A DNA stretch of 64,000 nt from Adineta ricciae (GCA_905250025.1 CAJNOJ010000061.1:1-64000), one strand, 5' to 3'. Counted from the stretch's first letter, positions 1 through 12,865 are shown. Program-made: numbers and translations. Notes: generated from the letters alone by a model not told the origin.

Positions 1-670
1 CTTTCAATGCTTCCACTTCAGCATCGTCAAGAAGATATTCATAAGATGGATTGTAAGATTCATGATGACCAGGCAATTCAAGTTTCGGCGCGGGAATATT
101 TGAACGTGGTAAGTTTGTTTTTGGTTCATCTGCCCATAAATCATAACTATTCGATAGCATTGGATCTTCTTTTGGTGGTGCTGGTTTAACCCAGCCCATT
201 TTAATTGCATGAAGATATTTGCCGACTTTTAAACGTTCCCATTTCGAAGGAATAAATGATGCTTTCGACTCCGGTGTGTTTAATATCGGATGGATCATGA
301 CTTCAGATGAAAATGTGTCTACCCATGGTTCGTAAACGTGATCATCGGGGTAAGTTTCAGCATTTTGAATATGTTGGATCATAGCAATATCTTCGTTTGT
401 TAAGGTGACATTTTGTCCTGTCAAATCATCGTAGACCGTTCGCCAGTAGTCCGCATTCTCCATTTTTTCGAGAAATTCGTCGATTTCATCGGATTTGCCC
501 GTTGAGATCGGTTTAGCAATCTTTTTTGCGTCGAGATCATAGCCTATATGGTCATGATTCTCATACCATTTCAATGGCACATTGTCACCAATTGTATTCG
601 ACGGTACTTCTTCATCAGAATCAATTTCTTCTTCGTCAACCGTGGAATTTTTGCGCTTTATCGATGTCAT
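1..670 (-). CDS. BOP1: Ribosome biogenesis protein BOP1, N-terminal part
   Basis: BOP1 works in the nucleolus in the PES1-BOP1-WDR12 complex that processes pre-rRNA for the 60S subunit. The minus frame is open from the ATG at 670 to the window edge, giving about 223 residues with no intron. It starts with an acidic Glu/Asp tract and then shows the BOP1NT domain: WYENHDHIGYDLDAKKI, the FLEKMENADYWRTV block, a VMIHPILN segment and LPGHHESYNPSYEYLL near the edge, all in the family order. The WD40 repeats lie outside the window. A pyrimidine tract ending in TAG sits 6 nt upstream of the ATG (minus sense), so the 5' end may be made by splicing. CUL3 is the divergent neighbour. The family call is firm; only the 3' part is missing. 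Confidence 0.93.
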   Translation of the reverse strand, partial: MTSIKRKNSTVDEEEIDSDEEVPSNTIGDNVPLKWYENHDHIGYDLDAKKIAKPISTGKSDEIDEFLEKMENADYWRTVYDDLTGQNVTLTNEDIAMIQHIQNAETYPDDHVYEPWVDTFSSEVMIHPILNTPESKASFIPSKWERLKVGKYLHAIKMGWVKPAPPKEDPMLSNSYDLWADEPKTNLPRSNIPAPKLELPGHHESYNPSYEYLLDDAEVEALK

Positions 671-2306
671 CTTTGCCTAAAAGATACTAAAAATGAATGA
701 ACAAAAAGAAATATTGTTCTAGCTATCTGATTGGTCACATCTTATCAATCAATACAATCGCTTCACATGCAATTGGCGACATCTTTTTTGACTCTCTTAA
801 TACCGTACAAACACCTTTCAGTTGGAAAATACGTCTACAAATTGATTAGGATATCGAATTTTAGTACGAAGAGTAGTGTCTAGTACAGCATTGAAATCAT
901 TCGTGACATTTTTACCAAAACAGATCATTTTGATAATGGCGCTGGCTAGTAGACTCGCATATTCAGATGATAAGCTGAGAAAGCATATTACACGTTTATC
1001 TTGTGGGTAATATACACAATGATAACACTTTCATACATTTTCAGTAATTTAAGTTTCGATCATTAGTAATTTAACTATGAAAGTTATGCGTATTGAAAGA
1101 GCTCTCAGCCACAAATTATTCATTAGATAAATTTAAGAAGAAAAATCAATTCTTTAAAGTATATCAGATCCCCGACTTCGTGGTATGAACATATCAACAG
1201 TCAGTCAAATCCACTACAGCTATTCAATTGGTGTTCTTACAACCAATGAGCATTTATTGTAAATAAACTTTCAGTTGTCTACTGCCTCTCTCAACACAAG
1301 AGACAATATTCCTGCCATGCTTGTTTGAAAATATCGCTAACGCACTTATGCACTAATCAGCGAGAAAAAAGTGAATGAGTCATATTCTGATTACTTTCAT
1401 CTAAAAAAAAAAATAAAAGCACCTTTTCCGATCGTTTAGAAGGTTTGAAGTTACTCTAATGGTATACTATCCCATATTGTCGATCTTTCCTTAGGAAGAG
1501 TTAGAGTAGGAAACCTCGTTTGCTATTGTTTGTCAACTGATTACTATTGTTTTTAACTTGACAAAGAATTCAATGAAAAAGAAAAACAACAACAAGTTAT
1601 CTAGCGCCTGTAAAAATCATTTATGTGTTTTTTTTTTCTAGACAACTTCTGTATGTTTTATTTGAATCAATATTAAGCTAATCATTTTAATCATATCATT
1701 AATATTAGACACAATTCTAAAACATGTCGATCCGGTATGATAAATGACATATTTGTGATTGTATACATCGAGCAGAGTCAATTGAACTCGATCGTCGAGT
1801 ACATGTCTCGAGATTTTTCAACTGGCGTAGACTGATTTTTTCGGATGAGAAAGTGTTTATAGATAGATAAACAAAATAAAACGAGTTGTCAATTCGAGTA
1901 AATCATTTTTTAGCTTTTATATGTTTACAGACCATGTGTTTTGACTAAATATGGTCATTGCACCATTCAAGTTTGCACTTGGATTGTGCAAGAGTCGCTT
2001 GTTTAATGGTTGTAGACTTTTTTATGTTTCTAGTAGATCATCTTTTCCTGTGTTGAATATGAAAAGTAACGAATGAGAGGAAGATGTTGTTTAAAAAGTA
2101 TTTCGACAGTCTATTGACTTTTTACGAAATGCCTTCTCGACAGTTAGTAATATCAAACTCATTGGTTAAAATATTTCATCATATAGACAATAGATACTGA
2201 ATAAACAATAGTCACTAGTAGTTTTTCTCGCGAGAAAATGGATGAAATGTATTAAATTAATTCAAATTGTTTTTGTTCTTTTAGCATTTAATTATCTTGC
2301 TATACT
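671..2306. other. Intergenic region between divergent BOP1 and CUL3
   Basis: About 1.6 kb of AT-rich DNA between two divergent genes. I see no open frame with protein-like content, no RNA gene and no tandem array beyond short A or T runs, for example near 1405 and 1628. It presumably holds both promoters. A pyrimidine-rich acceptor (TTTTAG) ends at 2284, 22 nt before the CUL3 ATG. Confidence 0.6.
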
Positions 2307-5300
2307 ATGAGTAGAACATCATCCAACGTGGAAGACAGACAGAAAAAAATGCGTATTCGTCAATTCTTTGTAAGTATTTTGGAAAAAACCTACTTTATAC
2401 AATTTACTATCTGCTGGTTTTTCTTCTTCATCGCCTTCTATTTCTTTGCTCGTTTTTCTTTCCTTTCTTCCTTTCGTTCTCTCTTTCATGATGATGATGC
2501 GGAATTTTTGCGCTTTTCATCAAACGTACGTTTATGTCATTTGAAAAGGCAAGCAAGTGTAGAGGACAAAAATGAGTAGCCAAAGGCAGCATTGTTCAGT
2601 TTTTCGTTTACATCAGTTCTTCTCCTCATCAGAAAATTCTAATGCCGGACGAATTAAGATTTCGCAAGAGAATTTAACGTTTCTCTCATCGTCAGACGTA
2701 AGTACGACGAAGATTTGTTCACAACATAGATAAGCATGTTGATATTATTCTGAATATATTAATATTTATCTAGACGACTGTCGACGATCGCTATGTCAAT
2801 GATATCTGGAACACATCGTTGAAAGCGGCTATTCAAGAAATTCAGAAGAAAAACAACAGTGGGTTGAGTTTCGAAGAACTCTATCGAAATGCGTACACTA
2901 TGGTGTTACACAAACATGGAGAAAAACTTTATACAGGAACGCGAGAAGTTGTCATAGAACATCTTGTACACAAGGTAAGAAGCGGGTTGGATTTTCGAAA
3001 TGAATTGGAACTGTTCGTGATTTTGTAGGTCAAAGAAGATGTGAAAGATTCTTTGAACAATAATTTTCTAGTGACACTTAATGCCGCATGGAATGATCAT
3101 CGAACAGCAATGATTATGATTCGTGATATTCTTATGTATATGGATCGTGTCTATGTTAGCGGACAAAAACTTGAACCAGTTTATAATTTGGGTGTTATAT
3201 TATTCCGTGATAATGTTGTTCGCTCTCCAGCTATACGTGATCATTTAAGACAAACGCTATTAGACATGGTAGCGAAGGAACGACGTGGCGAAATCATTGA
3301 AAAGTAAAGTTTTGAATACGAATGGGTTATTATGAGACATTTTCAACTGAAAATCTGTTATTATAGGAGTGCAGTAAAAAATGCTTGTCAGATGTTGATG
3401 AATTTAGGTATTGATAGTCGGTCGGTATACGCCGATGATTTTGAAACACCATTTCTATTACAATCTGCTGAATTTTATCGGGTATGTATTGAAAGGAGTG
3501 GCTATTTGAATCTGCTTTGTTTGCTAATTTAGCTCGAGAGTCAAAAGTTATTAGAAGAAAATAGTGCATCTGTATATATACACAAAGTAGCTGCGCGCAT
3601 AAGCGAAGAAGCTGAACGAGCCGTCCATTATCTTGATAAATCAACCGAAGAACGAATCATTCGAGTATTAGAAGATGAATTAATAACGAAACATTTGAAA
3701 AGAATCGTTGAAATGGAAAATTCAGGTGTCTATTCCATGTTGAAATTTAACAAATGTGAAGATCTGGCAACAATGTATAAACTTTTCGAACGCGTGCCTA
3801 ACGGTCATCTCACAATAGCAGATTGCATGAGCGGCTATTTACGTGAACAAGGACGCGCACTTGTAGCTGAAAATGCCGACGAAGGAAAAAATGCCATTAG
3901 TTACGTCCAAGTAAATTCGTGGTTTTGTCTCGATACTTTCTTTGGAAATCGTTGTTTTTTTTTAGAGTTTACTCGATTTAAAAGATACATTTGATTATTT
4001 CCTCAAGAATGCTTTCAACGAAGATAAAGTTTGTGTTAACATTTCATATTCACTGATCATGTTTTGATTTAGGCTTTTAAAAAACGCATCAATTCCGATT
4101 TCGAATATTTTATTAATTTGAATCAACGCAGTCCAGAATATTTATCTCTATTTATTGATGATAAACTGAAAAAGGGTGGTAAAGAGGTAAACAGAATCTC
4201 CGGACATTCCGATCAGATGAATTTATCAACTGTTTTGTTTTCATTGAAACAGCTCGGCGATCAAGAAGTTGAAATTGTTCTTGACAAAGCAATGATGCTA
4301 TTCCGATATTTAGAAGAAAAAGACGTTTTCGAACGATACTATAAACAACATCTAGCTAAACGTCTCCTATTAAATAAATCTGCATCTGACGATGCAGAAA
4401 AGAATATGATATCCAGATTGAAAACAGAGTGTGGTTGTCAATTTACTTGTAAACTAGAAGGAATGTTCAAAGACATCACCTTATCGAATTCCACAGCTGA
4501 CGATTTCCGTTCACATGTAAACCAGAAACGCGTAAGTTTAGCCATAGTGTTGCGTTCAACGATTGTATTCGTTTGTTTCTAGTTGAATTTAAACGGTATT
4601 GACTTGTTCGTACGTGTTTTAACAACAGGCTTTTGGCCAACACAGAGCAATACTAATCAATGCAACTTGCCAGCAGTTGTTCGTGAAGCGTATCAATGCT
4701 TTCATCGTTTTTATTTGAACAAACACAGCGGAAGACAGTTGACCTTGCAGCCAAGTCTAGGCTCAGCTGATTTAATCTCGATTTTCTATGGTAAACCTAA
4801 AGAGGACGACGCTGATGGAGAATTTCGACCGACAACTACTACAGCAACGGTAATCAAAGAACGAAAGCATACTCTACAAGTTTCCACTTACCAAATGGTT
4901 ATTTTGATGTTATTTAATACTAAAGATTCCTGGACATTTGAAGTAAATCTTTTCGAGTGATATCGCAATTTCATTTTTCTCTTTCTTTCTTTCTTTTCCA
5001 AGGAAATGCATCACGAAACAGATATCAGTGAAAAAGATCTTCAACGAGCGCTACTGCCCTTATCGATGGGTAAACCAACGCAGCGTATATTTCTGAAAGA
5101 GCCAAAGACAAAAGATATTCAAGCAAATGATAGATTTATTGTTAATGACTCATTTACGTCGAAACTCTATCGTGTGAAAATCAACCCACTTACAGCGAAA
5201 ACAGAAAGTGATCCCGAACGGCAAGAAACGCGAAATAAAGTTGAAGATGATCGTAAGCACGAGATCGATGCAGCTATTGTACGTACAATGAAAACCAGAA

Positions 5301-5576
5301 AAACGATGTCACATGCTCAATTAGTTGCCGAAGTAAGAAATGCGATTTATTCGAGAGAATTTGAATGTTCTATTGATGGTATTTCTAGGTAACACATCAG
5401 TTGAAAGCACGTTTTGCGCCTAGTCCTGGTTTTACTAAGAAACGAATTGAAAGTTTAATTGAACGAGATTATTTATCGCGATTATCAGATGATAGGTAAG
5501 CAGAATCTATTTTCTTGGATTGTTCTCCTCAACGATCATTTTTTATTGTAGAAAAATGTATAGTTACGTTGCCTAA
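2307..5576 (+). CDS. CUL3: Cullin-3, scaffold of BTB-type ubiquitin ligases
   Basis: CUL3 bridges BTB-domain substrate adaptors and RBX1 in CRL3 ubiquitin ligases. Twelve exons join in frame: 2307-2369, 2774-2974, 3029-3303, 3367-3481, 3533-3910, 3966-4028, 4073-4186, 4253-4531, 4583-4942, 5003-5332, 5389-5495 and 5552-5576. They give 769 residues, against 768 in human CUL3. Visible landmarks are the KKMRIRQFF start (the N-terminal extension that contacts BTB proteins), [20 protein letters not shown], the cullin-homology [12 protein letters not shown], the neddylation segment [19 protein letters not shown] and the terminal YSYVA. Intron 1 (404 bp) is long for this gene and contains a phase-0 exon candidate at 2563-2697, listed separately. 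The intron at 4187-4252 is 66 bp with no in-frame stop. SENP8, which acts on NEDD8, also lies in this window, far away. Confidence 0.97.
2563..2697 (+). other. CUL3: Candidate cassette or alternative first exon of CUL3
   Basis: Inside CUL3 intron 1, an acceptor (GTGTAG ending at 2562) and a strong donor (GTAAGT at 2698) bracket 135 nt that stay open in the CUL3 frame, phase 0 at both ends. Inclusion would put 45 residues between RIRQFF and TTVDDRY. Starting at its own ATG (2572) would replace the first 21 residues by 42 others. Both first exons begin ATGAGTAG and both carry a QFF near the start of the conserved region, so it may be a diverged copy of exon 1. There is no transcript support; this is inference from splice signals and frame. 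Confidence 0.4.
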
Positions 5577-6411
5577 GCAAACAAACAATCGGTTTTGATG
5601 ATTCTGTCTCTCTTCTTTTTTTTTACTATTCGAATATCATCTGTGAGATTATATTCATTTCTATTTTCTTCTTTACTCTACGATCTCCATGACGATGATT
5701 ATCAACATCAATACTACACATAAACAGAATTGTCTTCCTTGTTTCTTTTCATTCTGTCAGTGTCCTATCGTATTTTTTTTATTTCTTCAAATTCATCTGA
5801 GCCTTCTACTTCTACTTCTTCTCTTCTTGTATCTCAAAGAATATACATATATTTGGCTCACGTACGCATCGAATCGCGCATGTAACTGTATCATCAGAAA
5901 CCATTTTGAATGATCGTTAACATACAGAAACGAGATCATACATTTCACTCGGATCTCAAATGACGATGAATAAATTTACTGTTTAATCATTATAACGCTC
6001 TTCTTACTCAATGAAAAAGAAGCAAAAGGTCTACAAAGATTATTCTCGCCAAAACCACAGTCATGAGCGCGGTGATTGTTTTAACAATGCAAAGTTGACA
6101 TCGTGTTGTTTTCTTCTCAAATGAATGAATCTGTCACAATAGATATTTACTGCGTACCTGGAGGTTATTCAACGTTTGACTTTTCCTTCAGTCCAATATT
6201 TATTGTGTATTATCAACCGAAACGACTCAACGTAAGGGAAAAAAAGGAGAGGAAAAGAGAGATATTCGAATGTATAGACGTCGTCGTCGTCGTCGTTTTT
6301 TCACCTTGTAATACTGATCAAGAGTGTCCACGCTTGATCGCTTAAATAGTCTTTCATTTTGAGGCTTTCTTTTGTTCGCTTTGATACGATAGCTTGAGAT
6401 TTATTTCGAAC
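5577..6411. other. Intergenic region between CUL3 and the first CABIT gene
   Basis: CUL3 3' flank followed by the 5' flank of the next gene. It is T-rich at 5610-5830 and has a short GTC trinucleotide run at about 6279-6297. Frames open here (for example 6103-6345) have low-complexity or stop-bounded content and look non-coding. Confidence 0.5.
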
Positions 6412-8336
6412 ATGGCTTCATCATCCATGAATCCAGTTGCACTATCGTCACATAATAAGGAGAAGTTAGAGAAATTAGTAAAAGAGTTGAACAAACTTGA
6501 ATGGGAAAGTGGTGAATATTATTTTCATAATTTTGTGGATTATTATCAATTACCGCAAATCGTTCGTATTGAGCAAACGTGGAATACGAATCTGATTAAA
6601 AATCAATGGGTATATTTACAAGCCTTATTTGATCGATATCTAATCATAGCATCTCCACTGGTATCAAGTAAATCAACGAATTCCAAACAAAAATATTTGG
6701 TACCTGATTGGTTCCAAGGCGAGTGTCGAATAATTTCGAAAAATCCAACTTTGAAAAAACGCTGGTGGGTGTTTCAAGGGACATTTGAATTGTATCGATT
6801 TGATCTACCACGATCAATTAAAGTTCTAACTGATACGCCGGCACATGTACGCAAGAGAGAAGCATCATCGACACACGAATGGGATAAGATTGTTTTACGT
6901 AAAAATGCTCGTTTGAACGTCGTTCGTCGTGAACAATATCAATCGCGTATTAAAAATGAGAAAGGTGAATTACTTGCAAGTGAGCCCAAAGATGCATTTA
7001 TCTTACAAGATCCTTCAACTGGGCATGAATTTATCCTTCCACCTGGTGTTCCATTACGTTTCGCAACATTGATCGAAGATAATGAATTACATCCGGAATA
7101 CAAAAGTCACAATGGAACATTTACATTTCCTGAAATCATGATGCGGTATGATTTACCGTTGGAAGTGGAAATCACCACACATTTACCGGTTGATTTACCC
7201 GATTTCAAATCACAAATAAAACTCGAAACTTTTTGTGTTGCCAAATCGGTTATTGGATTTACACTCGGTGGAGACAAATCGCAACTAATAGATCTCTCGC
7301 CATTAACACAATTCACCATACATTGTGCAAAGTATGCGGAGGAAAAGTTTGTTTTGAATATTCAGATATACACTCGAATAGTTTAGATGTTTAACATATG
7401 GCCTTCCACGTGACGGTGATAATAGTGCGAAAGGTGATAGTGGAAAGGATGAGAAATTCGACGAAAAAGAATATCAACGCTATGAAGATCTTCGAAGTAA
7501 AATGAATACGATCTTTGACGATGCAGCAGAGATCTTCAAAAGCAAAATTCTAGTTGCAACAGAAGAAGAAGTATAAAAGATTGATTTCGAGAAAACCGTT
7601 TTTCGATTTATCTGATCTCTCTAGCTTGATTGCATACGAACAGCGTTTGAGATTAGTGTGAAGATGAAAGATGAAGATGACCGACCAGTGGATACGAGTT
7701 ATTTAACATTAGAACAAGCTCTTAAGGTTGTCAAACAGCCGAAAGACGAGATTCCATTTCCCAAAGCACAACCAAAACGTTTCACTGTTCATGCCAGCGC
7801 CGATCCAAGTAAACTCGACTCTCTCTCTTCTGATATTTATTCTAAACCATCGAGTTTTCAGGCAATCCATACAATGAAGTTATTGATTACGAAGATATGG
7901 ATGCTTTGAATCAAAGTGTGGACGGTAAACCCGCTGAAAGAGCGAAGTTAAGCAAATCGCGAAGTGAATCAAGATCGAAAAAATCATCGCGTAGTAAACC
8001 AAAACAACCAACGAATCAATCAAGCAAACGTCCGGCACTTGTGGTTCAACAATTACCACCTCCGATGCTTTTACCGCCGTAAGGATTCAAAGGAAACTCA
8101 GACGCCGAATTCGATCGTTCTGTTTTGTTTAGAGAAACATTCGAGAAAACTGTCAAGGCGATTCCTGATAAGCTTTACACTGATTTCATTCCTGCTAGTG
8201 CTTCCGCTTCGAAGTAAGTTCATTGGTTTATTCTTGATGCCATCATATAAATATATACTTTTATTCTCGTAGGAAAGCAGATAAACCACCAAAACCTGAA
8301 TCAAAAGAGAAATCTTCAAGGAAAAGTCGTAAATGA
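6412..8336 (+). CDS. CABIT-domain protein, GAREM/THEMIS-like, copy A
   Basis: Six exons (6412-7331, 7387-7570, 7625-7808, 7862-8078, 8133-8213, 8273-8336) give 549 residues. The N-terminal ~310 residues resemble CABIT modules of the GAREM and THEMIS signalling adaptors: HNFVDYYQLPQIVRI near residue 45, then LVPDWFQGECRI, and later FPEIMMRYDLPLEVEI. A conserved CLTYGLPRD motif begins exon 2. The C-terminal half is charged, with an Arg/Ser/Lys-rich stretch and a basic SSRKSRK end. GAREM proteins link receptor tyrosine kinases to GRB2; whether this one does is not visible, and I see no clear SH3-binding core. A paralogue is inverted at 51825-53320 and shares the intron placed just before CLT. 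The ATG at 6412 was chosen because no upstream in-frame ATG exists. An AATAAA signal is at 8399-8404. The domain call is good; the exact orthology is open. Confidence 0.8.
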
Positions 8337-8426
8337 TCGTCTCGATCACTTATCAAACATTCGTTCTTTTTAGCTTTTTAATTCTATTAAAATAGATGAA
8401 TAAACAAAATAGATCAACATCAATGA

Positions 8427-10381
8427 TTAGATCTTAATATCAGGTACTACTCGTCGTGGAACATAACCCAACGAAGTCTTATATATAGAATTCATCTGAA
8501 TATCTCGACGAGGTTCAAGTCGAGCAGGTTGTCTAGAAGATTGAAACGCATACGGATATCTCGACCTTCTTCGATACTAAAGAAATCCATAAAGAATTTC
8601 CTTTACATGTCGAAGTGAAAGATACTCTTACGTCAACAGGACAAAGATTTGTTAATTCATATGTATTGATTTCTTCCGTTTGTTGACTATTAACTTTAGA
8701 TGTGTTTGAGTCAATGTAAGATATCTTAATCTACGTTTTAGAAAATCAATATGCAACTAGGTGAAATCTTTCATAGGTTTTACCTGATTCAGTTTCGTTC
8801 GAAGAAAAACCGTTTTTTTCCGTAAAACATACTAAAATCTCGTTTGATTCCTTTCAACAAAAAAGAACGTCAAACATACCAGAAAAGCACAGTATGCCGC
8901 GAGTTGATTGCTCAGTTTGATAGCTCGCAAGATTGTTATTTGAGGATTGGGTAGAACATCCAGAATTGTCAATAAACTGACGATTGCGTACATTACAAAC
9001 CTATTTGGAACGAATATCAAAAGAGAAAACAAATTTCATTTCTTCTTACCAGATTGAAAAGATAAATAAAAAGTCAAATCTTTTTCCAGATCGTTTCGTT
9101 GTCAGTCGTAGCGAAATGACAAACCAGAAACAAGTCAAAATATGCAAAACAATTTCGAAACATTCGCAGATAAGCAACACCTTCTCATTCTCCAACACTC
9201 GCTCGGCAAACTAAACACAACCGTCCGATCTCAACCGATCAATCAGCTCAAATTCATTGACTTACGATTATGGAAAGAATTAATAACACAATTTCGACGT
9301 GAATATATACAATGATTACCAAGAGGATCTGTACAAAACTTGACTTTTTCAATTGAGCCGAAACAATGCAATAGCCCTTTGCACAAAGTATCAAAACAAG
9401 CAGAAACAAAACCTGACCGATTAAAGCAGAGAGTCGTGCGAAAACGAGTAAGAATTGCAGAATAAATGCATGGAGATTTCCCGTTACGGCATAGATAAGT
9501 GTGTGAATAAACATAATTAAACTACCCAACCACGAACATAAAATCACCGTGGAAAAGAATTTCATAATCAAAGATAACTTTGTCTTGAATGAATCTACAG
9601 GCATTTTCGAGAAATGAAATAAATCATCTATCTTAATCAATCACTTACAAGTATATCGAATAATGATCAATAGAAATATTGTGAAAATAATCGTGTTGAC
9701 AATGTACAATTCCAATAGTCCTTTGAAACATCGAAAATGATTTGGTAAGATGAAGTTTTTCATTGAATCTACCTCGTTCATCATCGGAAAATTGTTTTGT
9801 AAAAACATTTTCCCCGTTTGTCAAGCTCAATCGATATGTAATAAAGAAATCCTATTGCCTTCCATCGATTGAATATTTTCAATGATCAATAAAAAAAAAA
9901 CTTACCGTTCGATCCGCAGATGAATTACAACTCTTTAACAGGAAATACCATCGACCAGGAGAGGTAAATGTCGACGAAAATACCCATGAATTGGTCTGAT
10001 TGACTTCTTGTTGTAAAATCAGTTCTTTTCTCAAACAAACATCTTCCAAATTGTCTTTTAATTCTCTCCATTCTTGTTGATTTAACATAAAAACTTTCAT
10101 GACCTTGTCTGCCGACTAAAAAGATAAATTCTGCTTTCTGAAACGGTCAGATCATCATTGTCCTACATTGCCATTGACCTGAACATGTCCGTGAACGGGA
10201 TGAAAGGAAAATCTTGTTAGGAAAATCCAATTCTAAATATTGGCCTTCAATAAATATAATGATTAGCAAATATTATTGTGTTACGTACAAGATTTGTGTC
10301 GATGTAATCAAATATTATTCTCCCTGAAATAGTTTCTAACAAATAAACAACAATAATGAACATTAACGAGAAGAAGTTCAT
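8427..10381 (-). CDS. GPR180/TMEM145-like seven-transmembrane protein
   Basis: Assembled from about nine short exons on the minus strand. It begins MNFFSLMFIIVVYLLETISG, a signal peptide. A small luminal or extracellular domain follows, with KVFMLNQQEWRELKD and a GRWYFLLKSCNSS block, then SLTNGENVFTKQFSDDE, then about seven hydrophobic helices including LILCAKGYCIVSAQL. The order 'RWYF..C', 'LTNG...FS.DE', 'AKG(W/Y)' is the pattern of the GPR180/TMEM145 group of GOST-type membrane proteins. Its tail is basic and Tyr-rich and ends at a TAA at 8427. The donor at 10178 pairs in phase with an acceptor before 10108. The extracellular domain looks shorter than in vertebrate relatives. It runs tail-to-tail with CABIT copy A (90 bp gap) and head-to-head with SUGCT. 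Ligand and role are unknown. Confidence 0.75.
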
Positions 10382-10774
10382 TGCTTCTCCTTTTCCTCGT
10401 CGATTTCAGGCCAAGAAAAATGATTGATAGACAACATCGGTGCCGATTGTATATACCAATCGAGTTTCTTTCTTTCTCCTTCGAACTCTGAGAGAGAAAA
10501 ACTTGGCAAGAACGAACAAATAAATAGATAAAAAAACTTCTATGAATTTCAGGATATAAACACGTACGATGCAGAAATCATATAGCATACATCCGACTTC
10601 CATTTACTTTAACACGCAAGGGTCTTCGAAAGACGAATATCGAATGTGATAAGTGAATGGCTGATAGTGACACACTTTTTTTTATTATTGCGAAGGAGAA
10701 GATGATTGCTCTATTCTATACACCATTCGTAAAAGACAGGTGAAATATTCGATTCAATTCGAGTTCGCGTCACG
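10382..10774. other. Shared 5' region of the GPR180-like gene and SUGCT
   Basis: A divergent intergenic stretch of 393 bp that must contain both promoters. No TATA box or coding exon is evident. An open minus frame at 10406-10603 lacks protein-like composition and appears to be 5' flank. Confidence 0.5.
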
Positions 10775-12546
10775 ATGGCAGCTGTGAATAGACTTCCTTT
10801 ACATGGTGTTAAAGTTCTCGATCTAACACGAGTTTTAGCAGGTAAAATCAACATTGATGGAGAAAATCATTTGTCAAATATCGATCTAAAGGTCCTTTTG
10901 CTAGTATGGTACTAGCTGATTACGGCGCTGATGTAATTAAAGTTGAAAAACCCGGTAAACAAAAGGAGATGATTGTGTTTCGCAAAAATGTCTAAGGTGA
11001 TTTTTTGTGAAAAGGTCAGGGTGATGATACAAGAACATGGGGACCGCCTTATGTTGAAGATCAGAGTGCATACTTTCTAAGTATCAATCGAAATAAACGA
11101 AGCATTGCAGTCGATATGAGTCGCCAGCAAGGTCAAACTATTATTCATGAAGTAGGTTTATTTAGAAGAAAAATATTCAGTCAAAGGAATAGTTTTGTCT
11201 GTCGTAGCTTGCGAAGAAAAGTGATGTTTTAATCGAAAATTACCTACCAGGCCAGTTGAAGAAATTCGGATTGGAATATAAAGATCTTTGTGCGATCAAC
11301 GATCGATTGATTTATTGTTCAATAACAGGTTTGGTTGATAAGAGAAGGAAACTGGTTTTAGTTTCGTTTAATCAATTGAGGTTATGGGAATCGAGGTCCT
11401 TATTCAAAGCGACCAGGCTATGATTTGATCATTCAAGCGTTGGGTGGAATGATGAGTATTACAGGAAGTTCAGTAAGAATGATTCATTGCATTTATTTAT
11501 ATTCAGTCAATAATATATAAATCCAAAGTACTTAGGAACCTGTGAAAGTGGGTGTTGCAGTAATTGATTTAGCCACTGGTTTATCGAGTGTTGGAGCTAT
11601 CACTGCTGCTCTTTATCAACGTGAAAAGAATGGCAAAGGGACAAAAATTGAGTGCTCATTGCTGGAAACTCAGGTATTTGGTCGTCGAAAAGATCGACTC
11701 AACAAACGATGAATTTGCTTTTTAGCTTGCGCTTCTTTCACATATCGCCGCGAATTATTTAAATGCTGGTTGGGAAGCTAAACGTCACGGTACCGCTCAT
11801 CCCTCGATTGTTCCCTATCAGGCATTCACATGTCAAGATGGCGAACGAATCATTGTTGGAGCAGCAAATGATCAATTTTTTAAAGAACTCTGCTCAGTAA
11901 CGGATCCTTAATCCAAGCAGCAGACGATTTAGATAGTTGTCGTTCATTTCCATGTAGATTATCGACATGCCGGAGCTAGCAACCAATGATCTATTCAAGA
12001 GTAATAAACTTCGTGTTACTAATCGAACACAACTAATATCTATCCTATCGAAAAGGTAGAATTTGTTCTTTTTGATAGATAATCAAAAGTAAAGTATCGG
12101 TTTTGCGTGTACAGATTTCTAGAGAAACCTTTGGCTGACTGGAATGTTCTTTTTGAAAAGTCCAATAAGATTCCATTTGGTCCTATCAATGACATGAAAG
12201 GTGTTTTCAGCAACGAACAAGTTCGTCAACAATATACAAATCGATGAAAACCGACTCAACCTATTCGTCGTTTTAGGTCATGTTTTCCAAACAAGTTCTG
12301 GAGATAAAGAATCCGAATCGCACGAAATCCGTTCGTCTTGTTGGTAAATAAAAATGAACCATTGTAAACACTTGTCATTGAATTTGTTTAGGTCCGTCGG
12401 TCAATTTCGAGAACATCGAAAAATCTTCGATGCTTCGTTATTCACCTCCTCTCCTTGGTGAACATACCCGATCAATTCTTCAAACAGAACTGAATTACAC
12501 TGATGAACAACTTGACAAACTTCTTCGGGAGAAAATCATTCAATAA
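10775..12546 (+). CDS. SUGCT: Succinyl-CoA:glutarate CoA-transferase family enzyme
   Basis: A class III (CaiB/BaiF) CoA-transferase. In vertebrates SUGCT moves CoA from succinyl-CoA to glutarate in mitochondria. Some ten exons joined by 50-60 bp introns read through with no frame break. Landmarks are [20 protein letters not shown] at the start, [32 protein letters not shown], then [21 protein letters not shown], whose Asp corresponds to the catalytic Asp of the family. [31 protein letters not shown] follows; that block is closer to SUGCT than to alpha-methylacyl-CoA racemase. The intron after ELCS (donor at about 11897) restores the IIDMPEL block in phase. No long mitochondrial presequence is apparent: only about eight residues precede the first conserved block, so the location is uncertain. 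Confidence 0.9.
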
Positions 12547-12865
12547 ATTCTCATGATTCTCGTTTATTTCTATTTCAAAGTATGAAAAAAATATATGTAT
12601 ACGATAGAAAGTCTCACGCGAGACACGTCGATAGCGTTTCTTTTACGAGAGAAGAAATAGATGAGATTATATATGACAATATCATCTGTATCAAAAGCAG
12701 TCTTGCGCATAAATATTGCCAGTGGAAAGAATAGAAGAGAGGGGAAAGCTGAGAAACTCTATTGTGATTTTTGCTTTTGCTATTTACATATGATGTACAA
12801 AGTTCAAGGAAGAGAAACACTATCACACAGGAAAGAGAGGAGAAACACACATATGTCGTCATTCT
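12547..12865. other. Convergent 3' flanks of SUGCT and ATG9
   Basis: 319 bp between two genes ending towards each other. It contains A-rich stretches usable as polyadenylation context. No independent gene is supported; frames crossing it run into the last ATG9 exon. Confidence 0.5.

Noticed and set aside
7332-7386. Apparent C-terminal end of CABIT copy A at 7386
   Set aside because: The read-through stop lies in an intron starting at 7332. Splicing to 7387 gives CLTYGLPRD, matching copy B.
11890-11960. Apparent frameshift in SUGCT after ELCS
   Set aside because: A normal GT-AG intron (donor GTAACG, acceptor ATGTAG) restores the frame and the conserved IIDMPEL block.
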